Shown in pieces: positions 31,322 to 34,526 of a stretch of DNA of 34,526 bases (the stretch's first letter is position 1; the number at the start of each line of letters is the position of its first letter). The DNA lies in assembly GCA_948745425.1 (NCBI GenBank), contig CAPZDM010000011.1:1-34526 (forward strand), in the 5' to 3' direction. The position numbers were made by a program, and so were the translations under genes. This DNA comes from an uncultured Clostridia bacterium. Its GTDB lineage: Bacteria; Bacillota; Clostridia; TANB77; CAG-508. The notes under the pieces were generated by a model. It had not been told where the DNA came from. It saw nothing but the letters and a program-made list of their open reading frames with translations, and searched no databases.

Positions 31322-32704
31322 TTATTTTATTAACATTGTACCAATCTCTGTAACAGTACCAGCGCCAATAGTTAAAACAATATCATTATCTTTTACATTT
31401 TCCTTTAAATAAGAAACAATATCATTAAAATCAGAAATATATTTAACATTTCCTCCAAACGAATTTAATTTATCAGCTAAATCTTTAGAAGAAACACCAT
31501 AATTATTCTTTTCACGAGCTGCATATATATCTGTAATAATAACATTATCAAAATTTAATAAAACATCTGCAAATTCTTCTAAAAGATTTTTTGTTCTACT
31601 ATAAGTATGGGGTTGAAAAACAGCCCAAGACTCATTAAACTTCTTATTTTTTAAGGCTAAAGCTGTAGCCTTTATTTCAGTAGGATGATGAGCATAATCA
31701 TCAAAAACAGTAACATTATTATTAAATTTTCCCTTAAATTCCATCCTTCTATCAGCACCAGTAAATTCTAATAATGCAGACTTTATAGTTTCAACATCAA
31801 TATTATAGTAAGAGCACATAGAAATACAAGCCAATGCATTTAATACATTATGTTTTCCAGGCACAGACAATTTTATATGACAATAAAATTGATTTTTATT
31901 ATAAACATCAAATTCAGGAAAACCATTATCATCAAAAAAAATATTTTTAGCAATGAAGTCAGCCTCATCATTATTAATACCATAAGTAATAATCATAGCA
32001 CTAGTAGCATTTACTAGACTCAAGCAACGATTATCATCAGCATTTATTACAAGTAATCCATCAGAAGGTAAGAGTTTAACATATTTAATAAATGCATTTT
32101 GAATATTATCTATATTTTTAAAATAATCCAAATGATCATTATCAATATTTAATACAATAGCTGACTTAGGAAAAAAGTGTAAAAAGCTTTCTACATATTC
32201 ACATGCTTCCAATATAAAATAATCACTATTTCCAACCACATAATTTCCTGAAATATTTTTTAAATAAGCTCCAACTTGAATACTTGGATTAAGATTTGCT
32301 TTCAAGAAACAAAGAGAAACCATAGAAGTAGTAGTAGTTTTTCCATGAGTACCTGAAATTGTAATAGTATCATTAAAGCACTTTGTAAGTAGCCCCAAAA
32401 ATACTGCACGTTCCATAGTAGGTATATTAAGGTTATGAGCCATAATGAGTTCAGGGTCATCTTTAGAAATAGCAGCAGTATAAACCACTAAATCCATATT
32501 TTTTATATTATCTGGATTATTACCTATTTGAACAGGAATACCAGAATTAATAAGATTTTGAATTATATTGGAATTAGTAGCATCACTACCAGATACATTA
32601 AAACCAAAGTATTTTAATGTATGAGCAATACCACTCATACTAACTCCACCAATACCTATAAAATAAATATTTTTATATGTAATTAAACTATTAATAGCTT
32701 TCAC
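31322..32704 (-). CDS. murC: UDP-N-acetylmuramate--L-alanine ligase
   Basis: 460 residues. NIYFIGIGGVSMSGIAHTLKYFGF is the N-terminal dinucleotide-like UDP-binding motif. TISGTHGKTTTTSMVSLCF is the Mur-ligase ATP loop. VFDDYAHHPTEIKATALALK and FQPHTYSRTKNLLEEF are conserved MurC blocks. It adds the first amino acid to the peptidoglycan precursor. The start is GTG at 32704, behind AGAGAGTGGG. No in-frame CGG was found in it. Confidence 0.96.
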   Translation of the reverse strand: MKAINSLITYKNIYFIGIGGVSMSGIAHTLKYFGFNVSGSDATNSNIIQNLINSGIPVQIGNNPDNIKNMDLVVYTAAISKDDPELIMAHNLNIPTMERAVFLGLLTKCFNDTITISGTHGKTTTTSMVSLCFLKANLNPSIQVGAYLKNISGNYVVGNSDYFILEACEYVESFLHFFPKSAIVLNIDNDHLDYFKNIDNIQNAFIKYVKLLPSDGLLVINADDNRCLSLVNATSAMIITYGINNDEADFIAKNIFFDDNGFPEFDVYNKNQFYCHIKLSVPGKHNVLNALACISMCSYYNIDVETIKSALLEFTGADRRMEFKGKFNNNVTVFDDYAHHPTEIKATALALKNKKFNESWAVFQPHTYSRTKNLLEEFADVLLNFDNVIITDIYAAREKNNYGVSSKDLADKLNSFGGNVKYISDFNDIVSYLKENVKDNDIVLTIGAGTVTEIGTMLIK

Positions 32705-32967
32705 AATAAATACCCACTCTCTTTATAAAATATAAATATATTATATACTCTTTTATATGAATTTTCAATAAAATATGTGAAAAAGAGATTAAAGATGTAT
32801 AAGCATCCAAATTTTTTTGATTATTGATATACATAAATTACAAAATAATATGAAATGTAAAAAAATATAAAAAATAAGAAGGAAAAAAAAGGAAAATGAC
32901 GAATAATATATTGTACATAAATTTTATATGTACAAACTTAATAAAACTTTGGAAGGCGGTGCACAAA

Positions 32968-33240
32968 ATGCAAATAACAGATGTACGTTTAAGAAAAGTA
33001 AATTCAGAAAACAGAATGAAAGCTGTTGCTTCTGTAACATTTGATAACGAATTCGTAATTCATGATATCAAAGTTATTGAAAGCCAAAACGGATTATTCA
33101 TAGCTATGCCTAGTAGAAAAACTCCAAACGGAGATTTCAAGGATATAGCTCATCCAATCAACCCTGAAACAAGGGAAAAAATTCAAAGCGCAATACTTGC
33201 TGCTTACGAAGCTCCTGATGCAGAAGAATCAGCTGAGTAA
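32968..33240 (+). CDS. spoVG: SpoVG regulator
   Basis: 90 residues from ATG 32968, behind GGAAGGCGGTG. The open frame extends to 32896, but homology begins at MQITDVRLRKVNSENRMKAV. The conserved FVIHDIKVIE and FIAMPSRKTPNGDFKDIAHPI are present. SpoVG is a small nucleic-acid-binding regulator affecting sporulation, division and surface genes. The 263-base divergent spacer to murC (32705-32967) is AT-rich with no gene. Confidence 0.96.
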   Translation: MQITDVRLRKVNSENRMKAVASVTFDNEFVIHDIKVIESQNGLFIAMPSRKTPNGDFKDIAHPINPETREKIQSAILAAYEAPDAEESAE

Positions 33241-33245
33241 TAAAT

Positions 33246-33274
33246 AAAAGAGGTCATTTTCATGACCTCTTTTT
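33246..33274 (+). terminator. Terminator after spoVG
   Basis: A perfect 12-bp stem (33246-33257 with 33262-33273), a 4-base loop and a run of T. Confidence 0.88.
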
Positions 33275-33290
33275 GAATAAAAAATCTTCT

Positions 33291-33324
33291 AAAAATCAAA
33301 GGTCTTAGGATCTTTGATTTTTTT
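33291..33324 (+). terminator. Second terminator-like hairpin after spoVG
   Basis: AAAAATCAAAGGTC (33291-33304) pairs with GATCTTTGATTTTT (33309-33322, one wobble), ending in a T-run. Two terminators in series insulate spoVG from the opposing gene. Confidence 0.7.
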
Positions 33325-33351
33325 GTATAATAGGAAAGTTATATTTTTGAG

Positions 33352-33376
33352 TGTAGGTGCGCACAGTGTGCGTCCG
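33352..33376 (+). repeat. REP-like palindromic repeat, copy C
   Basis: It begins TGTAGGTGCG, has stem CGCACA/TGTGCG and ends TCCG. Compared with copy B, two base pairs of the stem are changed on both sides, so pairing is kept. Confidence 0.65.
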
Positions 33377-33386
33377 TTCTTCGTAG

Positions 33387-33413
33387 AAAAACCCCCGCAT
33401 GCATGCACACGGG
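33387..33413 (-). terminator. Terminator of the RelA/SpoT-like gene (minus strand)
   Basis: On the minus strand the hairpin CCCGTGTGCATGCATGCGGG (33413-33394) is followed by GGTTTTT. It lies 20 bases after the stop of the minus-strand gene. Confidence 0.7.
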
Positions 33414-33432
33414 AGTGAAAGGAAGAAACTAA

Positions 33433-34380
33433 CTACTTATATGTTGGGATAAGAGAAGATGATACCCTGCGATTTATTATAATTTTCGCTGAGCCAATGC
33501 CATCCACATCACCAATGTTTGGTACATATGAAGTGAAACCAATAACTTTAAGAGATTTAAAAGTTTTGTTATTAGAAATATGAAATATATTTTCAATGGC
33601 TTCATATTTTTTATCATATTCAGAATGATTGTAATCTCCTATCTCAGCTTTCTCATCCATTTCTTGTGAACGAATTTGGAATTCCATTTCTGCACCAGCA
33701 AAGTATTGGGAAGTAGAGTCAATCCGAAGAATCATATGAATTGATTGATATCCATTATCCTTAGGGTTAGCTACATAATCTTTGAAGGAATCTACTGAAA
33801 AAGGAAGACCTAAGATAACATCTATTTGATGTTTTATTAAAGGATTCTTTATATCAGAAATAAATTCACAAAATTCATTTCTGAGCTTGCGATTTGTAGC
33901 ACAAATGATAGATTGAAGTGAATTGGAAATATCATTCAATTCACTTAATACTTGTTGAGTCGAAAAGTCTTTATCATTTAATAGTACAATACGAGTTCCG
34001 AAACGATCTTTAATATGAGTATTAGATAAATCAATTGCATGTTGAAGTACTTTAGTAAGATCTTTTTCAAGAGCTTTTCTACGTGCTCTAATATTAGTAT
34101 CCCAGTTTTTAGATTTACAATTGTTCATAAAAATAATAATATAAACAATTGTAGTAGTAATTCCTTCAAGTAAACTTGTAAATTCATTGGTTCGTTCACG
34201 GTGCCTAATACATCCTTGAACACCATCTAGAAATAAGTCAAACTGTTGCTGCTCTTCTTCACAAATCTCCAAAACGCTCAACCGTTCATAAAGATTTTTT
34301 GTAATACTAAGAATATCTTTACTACATTTTAGTGAATTTAGATACTCTTCATGGATTTTAGATAGTGTTTCTTGTGTCAT
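33433..34380 (-). CDS. RelA/SpoT-domain protein (putative alarmone synthetase-like)
   Basis: 315 residues. The RelA/SpoT nucleotidyltransferase features are present: DRFGTRIVLLND, DYVANPKDNGYQSIHMIL and EMEFQIRSQEMDEKAEIGDYNHSEYD. The ~110-residue N-terminal region is helical and unassigned. No HD hydrolase, TGS or ACT domain is present, so it is a stand-alone type. It could make (p)ppGpp or a related product, or be a toxin-like or phage-defence member. It has two in-frame CGG codons (34284-34282 and 33726-33724) and a higher GC content than its neighbours, suggesting recent acquisition. The RBS is GAAAGGAG. Confidence 0.75.
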   Translation of the reverse strand: MTQETLSKIHEEYLNSLKCSKDILSITKNLYERLSVLEICEEEQQQFDLFLDGVQGCIRHRERTNEFTSLLEGITTTIVYIIIFMNNCKSKNWDTNIRARRKALEKDLTKVLQHAIDLSNTHIKDRFGTRIVLLNDKDFSTQQVLSELNDISNSLQSIICATNRKLRNEFCEFISDIKNPLIKHQIDVILGLPFSVDSFKDYVANPKDNGYQSIHMILRIDSTSQYFAGAEMEFQIRSQEMDEKAEIGDYNHSEYDKKYEAIENIFHISNNKTFKSLKVIGFTSYVPNIGDVDGIGSAKIIINRRVSSSLIPTYK

Positions 34381-34427
34381 TGATTAATAATCTCCTTTCT
34401 TTTACTTCACATCGAAGTTCTATAAAT

Positions 34428-34456
34428 ATTATAACATAAAATAAAGGTAATAGCAA
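34428..34456 (-). promoter_or_regulatory. Promoter of the RelA/SpoT-like gene
   Basis: On the minus strand TTGCTA (34456-34451), 17 bases, TATAAT (34433-34428). The ATG at 34380 is 48 bases downstream. Beyond 34457 to the window end nothing is recognised. Confidence 0.65.
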
Positions 34457-34526
34457 TTATGTCTCATCTGGTGTATGAGTTTTTTTCGCTGGGGAATCCC
34501 ATAGATTTCAATATTTTTAAGCTCTA

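Overview
The window is very AT-rich, with Arg encoded almost always by AGA and strong GGAGG-type ribosome binding sites. It carries a dense set of endospore genes (spoIIAA, spoIIAB, sigF, spoIID, spoIIQ, an alpha/beta-type SASP, spoIVB, spoVG). This points to an endospore-forming, low-GC Clostridia member, most likely an anaerobic gut lineage. The lineage is inferred from gene content and composition only.

Layout. 1-1230: 3' end of dnaE. 1262-2005: autoregulated mazEF module and a long terminator. 2007-4670: the spoIIA operon (spoIIAA-spoIIAB-sigF) with spoIID coupled to its end. 4862-5727: spoIIQ behind a sigma-F-like promoter. 5951-10036: a membrane protein, a CpaE/TadZ-like protein with AT-hooks, and a GAF plus degenerate GGDEF protein. 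10096-13537: housekeeping genes ireB, ruvX, a DUF1292 gene, rimO, purM. 13668-18379: an SASP gene split into two halves by a 4.5-kb element with a large serine recombinase and an AAA/DUF4143 ATPase. 18812-29096: a Tad/type IVc-pilus-like locus (CpaB-like, two ParA-like proteins, secretion ATPase, double T2SF platform, six pilin-like or membrane-anchored small proteins). 29209-31251: an anchored protein and spoIVB. 31322-33240: murC (minus) and spoVG (plus). 33433-34380: a RelA/SpoT-domain protein on the minus strand.

Two things stand out. First, sigF and spoIID can only be read as full-length proteins if the ribosome shifts +1 once in sigF and twice in spoIID. All three sites have the same form: a CGG codon in the incoming frame, with the reading resuming one base later on GGN (Gly). 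Reading by eye, I found no other in-frame CGG in the native genes of the window. The exception is the RelA/SpoT-like gene, which has two and looks foreign. This resembles the yeast Ty1 +1 shift (CUU-AGG-C) and suggests that CGG is an unassigned or hungry codon used as a +1 frameshift signal in sporulation genes.

Second, the two SASP halves lie 4.5 kb apart on the same strand. They share an 8-bp core, and joining them at that core restores an in-frame 67-residue SASP. The element ends carry perfect 16-bp inverted arms, which would form a symmetric attP on the excised circle. The insertion falls in the codons for the conserved A-S-E of the germination protease site.

The spore genes form a coherent set: SpoIIAA/AB/SigF for forespore activation, SpoIID and SpoIIQ for engulfment, SpoIVB for sigma-K signalling, SASP for DNA protection. 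No tRNA, rRNA or CRISPR array was seen.
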